NCBI GenBank assembly: GCA_019279435.1
Contig: JAAALK010000289.1
Location: 32,183,067 to 32,247,066, forward strand
Source of the DNA: Zizania palustris
Lineage: Eukaryota > Streptophyta > Magnoliopsida > Poales > Poaceae
Length of the DNA: 64,000 nucleotides
Direction: 5' to 3'
Part shown: positions 34,100 through 45,464 of the stretch, piece after piece
Layout of the letters: every line of letters starts with the position of its first letter
Numbering within the stretch: position 1 is the stretch's first letter
Notes under the pieces: model-generated
The model's input: the letters and a program-made list of their open reading frames with translations, nothing else
Databases searched by the model: none
Told to the model about the DNA's origin: nothing
Made by a program: the position numbers and the translations under genes

Positions 34100-36365
34100 C
34101 TATCTTGATTCATATCTTGTGCGTAGATAGTCTACTACTGCTTTTCCTGCAGCTCGAGTCTCTCAGTGTTGGATACCACGTCAGTTTTTCACTCACCCCA
34201 GCACAGAGCACTCGAGATTTTCTCACTTTGTGTAGGCAGCAGATGGAGGCCTGGAGAACAAGTAGATCATGGATTCTGGTTGTTCGTGCCACATGGCCGG
34301 GAAGACATCATAGTTCTCTAGCCTCACCACGACCAAGTGACGTGAGTACATCACCTTCAGAAACAATCGAAGGACCAGAGTGATAGGCACAGGTATGGTT
34401 AGAATTAATGAAAAATTCATTCTTAAAGATGTCGCTTTGGTTGAGGATTTGGGATACAATTTGCTTTTTGTATCTCAGTTGCTTGATGAGGGCTTTGAAG
34501 TGCATTTCAGACACGATACTTCACAAGTTCTCAATTCTTCTTGTGTTTTGGTTTGTAAGATTTCAAGAATAGGGAGGGTTTTTTGAGTTGACTTTTCTGA
34601 GTCTTTTGGTTCTTCTCATTGCCTTATTGCTAAACCTTCTTCCGAACTCTGGATGTGGCATAGGAGACTAGGGCATATGATCTTTGACTTTCTCGCTCGA
34701 CTAAGTGCCCTAGGTCTAATCCGAGGATAATCCAAGCTCAAGTTTGAGAAGAATCTTGTTCGTGCTCCTTGTCGACATGGAAATATGGTGGCCACCTCTC
34801 ATTCACCAATCAATAAGGTCATGAATGAACAACCCAGAGAACTTCTCAATATGGACACTATAGGTCCTTCTCGGATTAGTTGATTAGGTGGCAAGTGGTA
34901 TGTCCTTGTCATGGTGGATGACTACTCCCGTTATTCTTGGGTTTTCTTTCTTGCAAGCAAGGATGAACTATTTTCACACTTTTGGAGCTTAGCTTTGAGA
35001 CTATTCACTGAACTCCCTAGTACATTAAAAGCAATCAGAAATGATAATGGAATTGAGTTCAAGAATAGTTTTTTTGTTGACTTTTGCCTTGAGCACAACA
35101 TTGAACATCAATTTTCTACTTCGTGGGTTCCTCAACAGAATGGAGTTGTTGAGAGAAAGAACCACACTTTGGTTGAGATGACTAGGATGATGTTCGATGA
35201 GCACTGGACTCCCAGAAGATTTTGGGCTGAGGCCATAAACACTGCATGTTACATCTCTAACCATATTTTTTTGCGTTCAATTTTAAATTTGACCTCTTAT
35301 GAGATGTGTTTTGGGAGAAAACCCAAGGTTACTCACCTTCGAGTATTTGGTTGTTTGTGCTTTATCCTAAAATAGGGAAATTTGCACAAATTTGAGTCAC
35401 GATCAACAGATGGGATCTTTTTGGGTTATTCCACTCATGGTCATTCATATCATGTGGTGTGACTTTTGATGAATCAACCCCGTGTGTTAGTTGTTCTTTT
35501 GAGCTTGCCGGTGAAAAAGATATGAATGAGACCATATTTGAAGAAGAAGAAGAAGATCCTAAAGAATATGAAGGCCTCGAGGATGATCCTCTACTTCCCT
35601 CGACATCAACCCCTGAAGCAGACCCTGCATCCACTACATCAGCAAGAGGCCCCGAAGCATATGCTTTGACTTTAGTCATCTTCGACCATTATCCAGCAAG
35701 ATTTGAGGGGGAGGTTGTATCTCATCGAGAAGCTCCACATCACATTCAGAAGATGCATCCTCCAAAGCAGATCATCGGTGATCTAGATGAAAGGGTAACT
35801 CGATCTCATGATCATTTTTTTGATTATGCATTTATTGCCTCTTTTGAGCCCATAGATGTTAGTCATGCTTTATCTGATTCAAGTTGGATCAATGCCATGC
35901 ATGAGGAATTAGGAAATTTTGATAGAAACCAAGTTTTGGTTCTTGTTGATCCACCTCCTAACATTCATATTATTGGCACAAAATGGATTTTCAAAAACAA
36001 ATAGGGGGAGGATGGGTTTGTTGTGAGAAACAAGGATAGGCTTGTTGCTCAGGGTTACTCTTAAGCCAAGGGGGTTGATTTTGGAGAGACCTTTTCTCTA
36101 GTAGCTCGACTTGAGGCCATTAGGATTTTGCCTACTTTTGCATCTTCTCGCAGTTTCAAGCTTTATCAAATGGATGTTAAAAGTGTTTTTCTTAATGTTT
36201 TCGTAGGACATGATGTTTATGTTGGGCAACCCCTAGACTTTGAACATCCCAAGTACCCCTATAGAGTCTTTAAACTTTACAAAGCTTTGTATGGGCTCAA
36301 GGAAGCTCCTAGGGCTTAGTATGACCAACTTAGGAACTTCTTGCTTGAGCACGACACTGGTGTTA
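34100..36365 (+). pseudogene. Copia C protease, integrase and RT remnants
   Basis: The protease motif DSGCSCHMAGK (34270-34300) is followed by a GAG-pre-integrase block (LWMWHRRLGH, ~34655) and an integrase core that is open over 34911-35375, with VMVDDYSRYSW, RNDNGIEFKN and QQNGVVERKN giving D, D and E. RT begins near 35960 (TKWIFKNK) and continues through KLYQMDVKSVFLN and ALYGLKEAPRA at ~36300. It is truncated before the YVDD box at the junction with the next gypsy fragment. At least five in-frame stops are visible. Confidence 0.88.
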
Positions 36366-38038
36366 CCTGAGTTTGGGCGAGATCAGGGATGTTGACATCA
36401 TGCTTGATGAAGCCCACGCGTGTCTTGACGTAACTCTCGAGCATGAGATCTTGGAGCTCTTTCATCTTCGCCTCGATCTCCACCCGACCTTCCTCGGGGA
36501 TATCTGCAAGGGTGGGCGTCATGGTATTGCGGTTGTCGATTTCTGCGCCCCCATGAGATCCATCGACGTTGTAGACGTAATAGTCGTTGTAGAGGTACTC
36601 GCAGCCGATGTAGATGTACTCGTCATGTTAGCGTAGTTTCTCCCTAGCGAAGTCGCCAAAAAGTGTGTTGACACGAAAACGTGCCCCCGCACTTTGGCCG
36701 GTTCGACGATCCAAAAATGTGCGGATACTTAGGGATAAGCCTAAGCGTAACACAGCGTTGATGTCGTGTTCCGACTACCCTTAATAGTGGTATGGGGGTG
36801 GAGTCGCCAGGTAATCAGATCACACAAAAATAATCCAATTAGCCGAAATGTATATATAAAATAAATCAATCGGCCGAACGGAGCTAGATTGGTTCGGAGT
36901 GTACCGTGCGAAGGGTCACCGAAGGGGGCCTTTGGCGTCTGGTGCAAAGTATGCGCCGAAGATAACCTTCGGCGTTCGGGTCAATCTGATCGAAGATAGG
37001 CTCCGAACAGATTGCGATGCAGAATCGCCTCCGAACGATAGGGTTCAGTGCAAAACCTCTAGCATGACGAGACCTACGGCAGAGCGTTATGGAGCGACGA
37101 AGTCCGATGCGGAGCGTTCTAGTGTGACTCCGGCGTGAAGCAACCCCGATGCGAAGTGGCTTCGGTGCACGGGACTTGACTAGACCGACAACAGCATGAC
37201 GGATCCGGCACAGATGGACGGAGTGAATACCTACCAAAGGGTGCTCTAGCAGCCTCCGAAACCAGCTCCATGGCTCCAGAAACCTTCGGCGAAGGGGGCT
37301 TCGAACGTGAATCCTGCAGCAAAATGAAGATCAAGTGCCAATTTGTCCTGGAGACTGAATTACCAAGTGTAGCCATAGGAAACAGATAAAACAAAGGGTA
37401 GCAATATGTTACGTAGATTAACGGATGGTTCACAAGCGAGCCAATAAGGTGATAGCAATCTGTTACGTAGATTAACATATCATTCATATGCTAACCAACA
37501 AGGCTTACCACAATTACGGCGTGGCCGACGGAGGGCTTTCAGTGCAAACCCACAAAGGTGTACTGATCTAATGTGGAAAGTAAAGAAAGTAAAGGTACAG
37601 TTCAAACTAGGGTTTGAAGAGTCGATCTGTGTTTTTAGGGGTTCTATGAACCGACATTAACCCTGTATTTATAGGGGCTAGTCTTCTTATCTCTAACTCT
37701 CATCTGATAAGATTCGGCCTAATCAAGATTAGAGATAAAAACAACCTGAATCCTTATCAGATTCGCATCTGAAGCCTACCCAAAGTGGGCCTTCGGCATG
37801 CCTGCCGAAGTAGGCCCTTCGAGCCAAAGCTTCGGCAAAGTAGGCCGTTGAAGGGGCCCTTCGGGCCGAAGCTAGACTGTGAAGTAGGTCGCTGAAAGGC
37901 AACTGAGGCCCTATGCGGATGGGACTTCAGCACTTCAGGGCTTCGGCCTGTGCCAGGAATTGCATATTTCTAGCCCAAAATTACTAAAATTTATATTTTG
38001 ACAATTTTGACCATTAATGCCATTTTTTGCTATCAACA
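36366..38038 (-). mobile_element. 5' end fragment of a gypsy element: LTR plus start of gag
   Basis: The LTR 36666-38038 (minus strand TGTTGATAGC to CGTGTCAACA, 1373 bp) is followed inward by a primer-site-like TTTTTGGCGACTTCGCTAGG at 36642-36662 and a gag N-terminus with DIPEEGRVEIEAKMKELQDL on the minus strand. A minus-strand TATA (CCTATAAATAC) lies near 37665. The LTR resembles 38694-39984 at both ends and around TTCCGACTACCC, so the two belong to related subfamilies. The element is truncated at 36366. Confidence 0.75.
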
Positions 38039-38693
38039 TAATGCTTTAAGCTTCTGATGATCTTTGCTTTATCTAGGCTTGGCTTGATCGGTTAGCATAA
38101 TGTTGACATGTAAATAACCCCTAGCACTGAAATTAAAAAAAAAGAAATAAAAAGCTTGAAAATATTGCATAACAAGTTTGCTGAAGCTCCATGTTAATTG
38201 ACTATGCATGTCTTGGTACTATTTGCTAGCTTTTGTATTTCATGCTTTACCATGTCTAGTATGCAAGTGTGAGTGGTGATGCTTTTGTTGGTTAAATCCT
38301 GAAAATGTGTGCTCTTGCGTTTCTTTGGATATGATTCATCTGAGCTTGTCATATAGTACTTTTAGACAATATTCAAGGCAAATGCCTATTTTGTACTATA
38401 ATTGCTGCTAATCATGTTTCATAAGCTTACATATACACTCACCCTCACACCTCTCTTTGCATCATTTTTTATCACTTTGATGCCTTCATTGCCAAATGGG
38501 GGAATAGTGTCTTGCTTCTATCGAAGGGGAGCATCATTTGTCAAGGGGGGAATTTTTAAATCAAGTGACATGTTTTTGTTCTTTCCTGAGTTTTTATGGT
38601 CACTTGTGCACTGAACCTCAACATTCATCTTGTTTCTTTTGGGAATTGTCAATGCACTCATCAAGAGGGAGATTGAGAAACCAAGTGGGGTTT
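38039..38693 (+). other. Copia C 3' non-coding remnant
   Basis: No gene is seen. Text such as GCCAAATGGGGGAATAGTG and CAAGGGGGGAATTTTTAAA resembles the polypurine-rich 3' non-coding tail of Ty1/copia elements, consistent with copia C continuing here after the gypsy insertion. No 3' LTR follows, because 38694 begins a gypsy LTR. Confidence 0.45.
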
Positions 38694-39984
38694 TGTTGAC
38701 GCAGAAATGTACCACCGTACTTGGGCCGGTTTGACGTCCAAAAGTATCCCAATGATACCGACGTCGCGTTCTGACTACCCTGGATAGTGAAGAGGGTTTG
38801 GAGTCGCTAGGCAATCAGATAAATAATTTATATTTTAATCCAATTGTCCGAAAAGTACTAGTAACAATGTAAACAGTAACAAAATGATCAAAATACCTGG
38901 AATCGGCCAATTCGGAGGCCGATTCGGAGTTACAGTGAAGAATGGTCCGAAGGGTCCCTAGGGCACCTTCGGCCTCAGGCCCAGTCAGACTGGAGGTATG
39001 CCCTCGATCAGACCGGACATGCGAAGGGGCTTCGGTGCGCGTCCTGGAGGTAGCTGTGAGGTAGGCTCCGGCGTGGTGTGGAGGGTTCTAGTCGGACCAA
39101 TGAAGCCCTCCCGGTCAGACCGGCGAGACAGCCTTCGAAGTGTACGGGCTCCGGCGCTTAGGACTCCGGTGAAAGGGGCTTCGGAGAAAAGATTTGGCGC
39201 GGTGTGGAGGACTCCAGTCGAACCGGTGGGTTGTAGTCGGTATGACCGGCTGTTGCCAAAAACAGCTTGATGAAGGGGCTCCGGTCAGACCGGCCCTATG
39301 CCCCCGGTCAGACCGGCGACGACAGATACGATCTGTTAGAACCCAGACAGCCTAGCAAACGAGATCCAATCGCCTCCAAAATTTGCAAAGGTGTTCAGGG
39401 AGACCATTATTCTGCAAAGATAATAAGATATCATACACAATTCAGCCAGAGGGCCGAATTGCCGAGTAAGGCGACAAAAACCGATAAAAAGGATAGCAAT
39501 CCATTACGTGGATTAATGGGAGGTTCACAAGCAAACCAGCAAGGGTTACCGTGATTATGGACACGGCAGACGGAGGGCTTCCAAGCAAACCCACGAAGAT
39601 GCGGAAAGTAAAGGAAATAAACGTGATTCAAAGCTAGGGCTTTGGATTTTTTGGATTGGAGAGAGAGCTTGAATCAGCCTTGCCCCTAATTTTTATAGGG
39701 GGTGGGCTCGTTATCCCTGGCTAGAGATAGAGTCAGATGCGGCCAAAACCCTATTAAGATAAGATTTGGGCGAAAATATCTTGAATCCTCCTCGGATCCA
39801 TATTCTGGATCCTAGCCGGTCTGACCAAGCCCATGGGTCCGGTCTGATCAGACCTGACCGGTTGGACCGGCCTACCATAGCCGGTTAGACTGGCCTTTGC
39901 CAGGTTTGACACATTTTCTGTCAAAAATACCATTTTTTAGTATTTGCCTAGTTTGACCATTAATTCCATTTTTTGCTATAAACA
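38694..39984 (-). repeat. Gypsy copy 2 3' LTR (1291 bp) rich in GGTCAGACCGG motifs
   Basis: Borders TGTTGACGCAG and GCTATAAACA on the plus strand. At least nine variants of CCGGTCAGACCGG occur, clustered at 38980-39320 and 39815-39900. A minus-strand TATA (CCTATAAAAATT) lies near 39695. Confidence 0.8.
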
Positions 39985-40069
39985 CATGCCCCGTGCCTTT
40001 TAGCAAACTTAGTGAGCTAAAAGCACGACGGGCCTTGGCCGATACTCTCAATATCGGCCTTTTAACACT

Positions 40070-40963
40070 TCAAGCGTTTTGCCACACACTTGGAAAGTAC
40101 TTTTTCAAATATCTACCATTCAAAACCCTTCGAAATCGCTCTCCTTGTAAAGACTCTAGGACATATGCGTTGCCAGGAGCGATCTCGACTACCTTAAAAG
40201 ATCCTTCCCAACTACGTGACCATTTACCAAATTTTGAGCTCTTAATGCCTAATGGTAAAATCGTCTTCCACACCAAGTTGTTGATTTGAAATGATTTTGC
40301 CTTGACCTTCTTTTTGTAGGCCCTAGCTACTCTTCTTTTATCTTTTTCTATTGCCTCTAGAGCCTTCAACCTCTTATCGGTCACTTCTTCTAAACTATCC
40401 TTTAGAAGTGTCTCATATTCGTCGACCGATAAGCCATCTTGCTTAAGAAATCTAAGTGAACCAAGATCCACCTCTAACGGTAGAATGACTTCTTGTCCAT
40501 ATACTAACTCATATGGAATGACTCTAGTGGCACCGTGCCTTGCAACTCTACTAGCCCATAGAGCTTCGGAAAGTACCTCATGCCACCTTTTTGGAAACTC
40601 TTCGATCTTTTTCTTGATTAGTTTAATCACAGTTTTGTTACTAGACTCCGCCTGACCATTGGCCTGAGCATAATATGGGGAAGAATTTACCAATTTGATC
40701 CCATAGTATTCAACAAAGTCCCTCACCTCTTTAGCAACAAACGAAGTACCTTGGTCTATAGTGAGAGTATGGGGAATGCTGAATCTATGTATAATGTGCT
40801 TCAAGATGAAATCAATTACCTCGTTGTGAGTCATGTTCTTGAGCGGCATGGCCTCGGTCCATTTGGTGAAGTAATCTATCGCTATCAGCACGAACCGATG
40901 CCCTTTTGAAGATGGAGGATGAATTTGGGCGATGAAGTCTAAACTCCAACCTCGGAACAGCAT
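40070..40963 (-). pseudogene. Gypsy integrase, copy 2, open frame
   Basis: A 297-codon frame covers the core, with AIDYFTKW, TIDQGTSF and GQAESSNK giving D, D and E, and the C-terminal domain ending GRYLKKYFPSVW. It lacks the zinc-binding N-terminus, which lies in a separate frame at 41020-41391 (H in EVHEGLCG, C in CRYY/CEAC context). The parent polyprotein is broken. Confidence 0.85.
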
Positions 40964-41019
40964 GGTTTGATAATAGGATTAAGCATCGATGCAGGTGCTA
41001 GCTGAATATTGCCAAACTT

Positions 41020-41391
41020 TTAACAAGCTTCACACCCTCTATAGTATCTAAAACAGTCTTCAGTCATAGTCGGCCAATAAAAACCCGCCCTTTTGAGCAT
41101 CCAACTCATTTTTGGGGCCGACTGGTGGGTACCGCAAAGCCCTTCATGAACTTCTCCTGCAGCAACGCTGGCTTGATCAGAGTTCAAACACTTCAAAAGT
41201 ACTCCATCGACAGTTCGGCGATACAACACGTCGTCAAGTAAAACAAATTTGAACGTCTGTCGCCGAACCTTCCGATCAACCCTTTGACTCGGGTTTCCTA
41301 AATATTGGACGATTGGGATCCTCCAATCGTCCTCACTGGTCAAAGGAGCAATGGCCAAATTCCCACTAGAACTGGCCTCGAGATTTCTCAC
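41020..41391 (-). pseudogene. Gypsy integrase zinc-binding region, copy 2
   Basis: A minus-strand 123-codon frame contains VHEGLCGTHQSAPKM and FYWPTM, with the RGCEAC cysteines, the HHCC module that precedes the integrase core. It is separated from the core by a stop near 41019 and from RNase H by the motif-rich linker at 41400-41690. Confidence 0.75.
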
Positions 41392-41424
41392 TTGGACCTA
41401 CCCCCGAGTGCTAAACTTTCCTAG

Positions 41425-41580
41425 CAACAGTCGGTCGGACCGTCCATGTTGGCCCGATTCAATCGGTTATTGCTAGTCATCTGGCACGGTTCGGTCTGAC
41501 CTTCCTGATATGGCCGGTCGGGCCGAGAATGCAAAGGCGGTCCGACCATGCTTACAAAGCCGGTTAGACCGACATCAATA
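41425..41580. repeat. GGTCNGACCGG-like motif cluster, copy 2 linker
   Basis: Five variants (GGTCGGACCG, GGTCTGACC, GGTCGGGCCG, GGTCCGACC and GGTTAGACCG) fall within 155 bases, in the same polyprotein linker as the copy 1 cluster. Confidence 0.65.
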
Positions 41581-41690
41581 CCCTTGGGTGCTACATCGTC
41601 TTCAAACATTAGCTTTTCTCGTGTGCAGAACTTACCTCTTCTAATTTGATAGCCTGATGCCAATTGAACCACACTTATCCAAGTAGCTAT

Positions 41691-42343
41691 TTAGTAGACC
41701 GTTAAAACATTGAGCAAGCTTGGTACTTGTTGCACAACTAATAAAGAATCGCCATATGCACGAACATGTTTCACGCCCATGGAGTTTAACAACTCAAGAC
41801 CTAGCAACAGGGCCTCATATTCGGCTTGATTATTAGTTGAATGAAAATCTAGATGGGCCGAGGTCTCAAAGTGCATACCACTTGGTGATACGAGCACCAC
41901 TCCAATACCTTGGCTATTTTTGCAAGCCAAACCATCAAAATAAAGTTTCCATGGTAATACTTCAATCAAAGCGACTTCATCGCCCCAATTGACGTCTACG
42001 TGGTGATCTACTATAAAATTAGCAACGACTTGGCCTTTCATAGCTCTCAACGGTTCATAAGCCAAATCATATTCAATTAACGCATACGCCCACTTGCTAA
42101 TTCTACCACTTAGAATCAGCTTTTTCAACATGTACTTTATGACATCCGTTTGGCAAGTGACAACACATGTGCTAGGGAGAAGATAGTGACGCAATTTGGT
42201 ACATGCCTTGTCTCGGCATCCAGAAGTCGACGACTCAAGAAGGTGGTGATGTACTCTCTTCCTTCAATGTCTTGAGTAAACACGGCTCCAATAACACTCT
42301 CCTCCGCGGCGATATAAAGCCGAAACGGAATCCCGGCCTTCAT
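41691..42343 (-). pseudogene. Gypsy RNase H pair, copy 2
   Basis: The archaeal-type RNase H (YFDGLACKN, NNQAEYEAL, AYGDSLL) and part of the native domain (FLSRRLLDAETRH) lie in two overlapping frames. The frame breaks between 42137 and 42194. Confidence 0.75.
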
Positions 42344-42589
42344 CGCCCTTACTACTAGCGGCGTTGATAAGCACTCTTTGATTTTCTCAAAGGTGCGTTT
42401 CTGGTTTGCCCCCTAAGTGAACTCGGCTTCATTTTTTAGCCGGAGTATCGGGACAAAAGCATCAATTTTGCCAGACAAGTTAGATATAAAGCATCGCAAA
42501 TAATTGACCTTGCCTAGCAGTTTCTGCACATCTTTCTTACATGTCGATGCTACACATCCTCTAATTTTCTCAAGCCTCTTAGGATCGAT

Positions 42590-43105
42590 TTAAATGCCTC
42601 TTTCATGAATCATAAATCCAAAGAACTTACCCGCAGACACGCCAAAAGCACACTTTAGCGGGTTCATTTTTAAGCCATACTGGTGCATTCTTTCGAAAGC
42701 AACTCTTAAATCGGTCAGGTGGTTCTCCATAGCGTCCGATTTGACCACAACATCATATATATAAACCTCTAACATAACTCCTAGCAAGTTATGAAAGATT
42801 AAGTTCATGGCACGTTGGTATGTGGCGCCAGCATTCTTTAAACCAAACATCATTACTACCCACTCAAACAAGCCAACAAAACCCGGGCAGCGAAAGGATG
42901 TTCTAAAAATGTCCTCTTCAGCCATAAAGATTTGATTATAACCAGCGTTTCCATCAAGAAAACTTAGTACCTTGTGTCCCGAGGCATCGTTGATCAACAT
43001 GTCGGCTATTGGCATGGGATACTCGTCTTTCGGAGTGGCTTTGTTCAAATCCCTAAATTCGACGCAGATGCGGATCTTGCCACTCTCTTTCTTCTTGACA
43101 GGCAC
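42590..43105 (-). pseudogene. Gypsy reverse transcriptase, copy 2, with YIYD in place of YIDD
   Basis: Open for 171 codons: KIRICVEFRDLNKATPKDE, FLDGNAGYNQI, FGLKNAGATY, then VYIYDVVVKS near 42755-42775. The first catalytic aspartate is tyrosine, as in copy 1. The frame ends at an insertion or recombination junction at 43105-43115. Confidence 0.85.
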
Positions 43106-43199
43106 GATGCCAGAGCCAGAAGTATTGTGCGCAGAACTAGAAGAGCATGTAACCTCTTTTCGATCCTTGTGAACTTGGGTTTATGTAATTGATTCCATA

Positions 43200-43714
43200 G
43201 GTACTAGCAATTTTATTTTCAGATTGCATTGAATATTCATAGATATATTTTTGAGCACATTTAATTTTTTGCATTTATTTTATCTAGATTAAATGTATTA
43301 AATATCGTGTTTTCTCATATTTATGAATTGCGTGTGATTTGTGAATGATCTATATGTGTATGATGGATTATCCTTGATTTGATTGAATATTTGTTGATCA
43401 ATCGTTTTGATATGTGAGAAGTTTTAATTTGTCTTGTGCTTCTTGCATCGATGTCTTTTCAATCAGGACGTCGATTGATTATTGAAGGCTAGATTATTTT
43501 CAGTGGTTATGATCTCGCAGACTATCACATCATTTAATATATGATAGCAGAGTGATAGCACTTGCTTTCTTTAGGATTTTGTTGTGTTAATTCATTTGCT
43601 TTCATTTGTTCATTTAAGAGGTGCATTGGGTGTTTAGAAAAGGTCATCAATTCGAAAGAATTTGTTGAGGCGCCTATTCACCCCCTCCTTCTAGACGTCT
43701 ATTTCAATCCTACA
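43200..43714 (+). repeat. Copia B-type LTR, 3' fragment
   Basis: GAGGCGCCTATTCACCCCC and the end TCAATCCTACA match the reverse complement of the start of the LTR at 11891. The orientation is plus. No primer site follows, so the internal region was lost; 43115-43200 is unassigned. Confidence 0.75.
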
Positions 43715-44821
43715 CTCTCCTTTTATAGCACAACTCAGACATGTGAAGTGACTACAATACCCCTAGGGTTTACAAACTTTCTGCCACAGGCAGTCACGAG
43801 GGTACAGCAGGTAGTCCTATTTTATTGGAAGCTCCTTTTTGTGTCAGCTTTGCAGACTGGAATTTTTGGAGCCCCTTCGCACTGTGAAGTGCTGGAATGA
43901 CTTCGGTTGCTAGCTTCAAACCCATAGGTCTTTGCTAGACCAAAGTTAGTCTTCGATATAGTGACGGTTTTAAGCCGAAGTCATCAAAGCCCTTGAGTCT
44001 TCGCACCATCACCTCCGGAGTAGACCACCACAACTTCGCAGCTACTCCAAGCTCAAACTCCGTCCGTCTGTGTACCGAAGCCATGCATGACCGAAGTACA
44101 TCAAGACATCCTGACTTCGAAGCCTCACCTTTGAAGTACCTCCCTCCGGAGGATTTTGTTCACCACCTTTCGAAATCCCTCCTTCGTCCAAGGCCGCCGC
44201 ATGAAGCATATCCATAAGCACACTTTCGTAATGTCTCCACCTATAGCACATTCCCGAAGTGATTTTTTTAGACCATGCATTTGATGCACCTTGACTTCTG
44301 AGACTTTCGTCAGGTGTCCTTCCAAGTCCCTCTGTTTTGAGAAACTTGTCAGCCTTGCCTCACTTCTGACGACTTTGTCCACCAACCTTCGAAGTGCCTT
44401 CTTCCGGAGCACCCTTCGAAGTGCCTCGCCTCCGAGGTGTTTGCCTTGAGGTATCTTCATTTAGAGTTTCCCTCTGCACTTCCTGCCTTCGACTAGCGCA
44501 ACTTGACCCGAGGACCGACCTCGACTTCACACAGCCTCTATGACCAAGCTCCCTGTTTAACCCGAGTTACTTGCTGTGTTGTCTGTCCCGTCGCCTCCGA
44601 AGTCACCTGCACACCATCGACAAGCAACCAAGTGTTTTCGATACACCGAAGTCCTCTCCGGTTAAAATACTCTCGGGTGCACACTCCGATGCACCACTAA
44701 AGTACCGAGCCATTCGGTACAACCTCTGACTTGTATTTCGTCGAACCCCTTTGGTACAATGGGCACTTGTCAATCACTCATTATAGACTGAAATCAACGC
44801 ACATCTCAACTTGGTTTCTCA
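43715..44821 (-). repeat. Copia A-type LTR fragment
   Basis: It matches the 1.1 kb of the copia A LTR that begins near its minus-strand TATA sequence, and ends TTGGTTTCTCA at 44821 like the other copies. The inner end is missing where it joins the copia B fragment. Confidence 0.75.
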
Positions 44822-45245
44822 GCGAGGCGTCAAACCAGCTCAAGGCCGAAGGAGAGGCTAGAAGCCCCCACTACAGCTTCGAAGGAGAGGCTTGAAGCCC
44901 CCACTACGGCTTCGAGGCTTCGGACCCTAGAGGAAACCGATCGAAGCTCCGTTGCCGGAGGGGCACCGCCAAACGAGACAAGACGTTTACTTTACAAAGG
45001 CGGCCGCCGCCAAACATAACAAGACGTTTACTTTACAAAGGCGGGCGGCGCAGAACGTGACAAGACATGTACTCTACTGAGGCGTTCACATGTGTCTGTA
45101 CCATTCTACCCCTACGGGTATAGTCAATAGAGTCTACTGTGACGGTTGTAAATAGAGATTAAATCAGTATTTTCCATGCAAATCTCTGTCTTTAAATACC
45201 TCCCTTCTTCAATTGTAAAAGAGATTCAGATTCAGGTAATCAGAC
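44822..45245 (+). repeat. Unassigned LTR-like fragment with short direct repeats
   Basis: A 33-bp unit (AGGAGAGGCTTGAAGCCCCC with the following ACTACGGCTTCGA) is repeated twice at 44868-44930, and a ~40-bp unit ending GACAAGACGTTTACTTTAC occurs twice with a third partial copy at 44975-45075. CTTTAAATACCTCCCTTC near 45190 looks like an LTR promoter and a CAATTGTAAAAGAGATTCAG stretch like its R-U5 region. No coding sequence is seen. LTR identity is inferred. Confidence 0.45.
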
Positions 45246-45464
45246 ATATTTTGAAATTAAGAAAACTGTAGGAATCCCACTCTAGATAATTGACATTGTA
45301 AAAATGTCATTCGATACATCGTAATTATAAAAACCTCATTTACTTCACGTGCAATTAGTAGATATATTATTTTGGATTTTTCTCTCTATTTTCAATTTTT
45401 TAAAATCAAATAAATCATATAAAATAGCTAGTTTACCCTTGTATTTTTTTCATGTGTTTATTCA

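Larger units (their letters stand above)
18670..34100 (+). pseudogene. Copia C gag, split by two nested elements
   Basis: The UBN2-class block around GESIDAMFAIFDSIVSNLR (18780-18840) is followed by a CCHC knuckle CFKCGDLSHIKVNC (19261-19302), the first insertion, a KAASRAFMAALSDIDTSS segment (21415-21470), a coiled region with ECDSCC (21765-21780) and FENDY at 22075-22090. The frame resumes at 33460 with LISVVDKC, running to a second degenerate zinc knuckle near 33790. Several stop codons (for example near 19234, 21506, 21695, 21853 and 33658) show it is dead apart from the insertions. Confidence 0.85.
18670..36365 (+). mobile_element. Copia C, plus-strand Ty1/copia element, 5' truncated and twice invaded
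   Basis: Its gag (18670-19331, 21342-22090, 33455-34100) and protease-integrase-RT (34100-36365) are collinear once two inserted elements are set aside: a solo LTR at 19332-21336 and a Tat element at 22091-33454. The 5' end is lost next to the gypsy fragment. RT is cut at 36365 by another gypsy fragment, and a non-coding 3' piece follows at 38039-38693. The gag is clearly related to copia A. Confidence 0.85.
38694..43110 (-). mobile_element. Truncated gypsy element, copy 2: 3' LTR through RT
   Basis: The 3' LTR (38694-39984) adjoins a minus-strand integrase, zinc-binding region, linker, RNase H pair and RT. The 5' half of the element is missing: RT ends at 43110 against LTR fragments. It is the same family as 13929-18684 and keeps integrase in one open frame. 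Confidence 0.88.
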
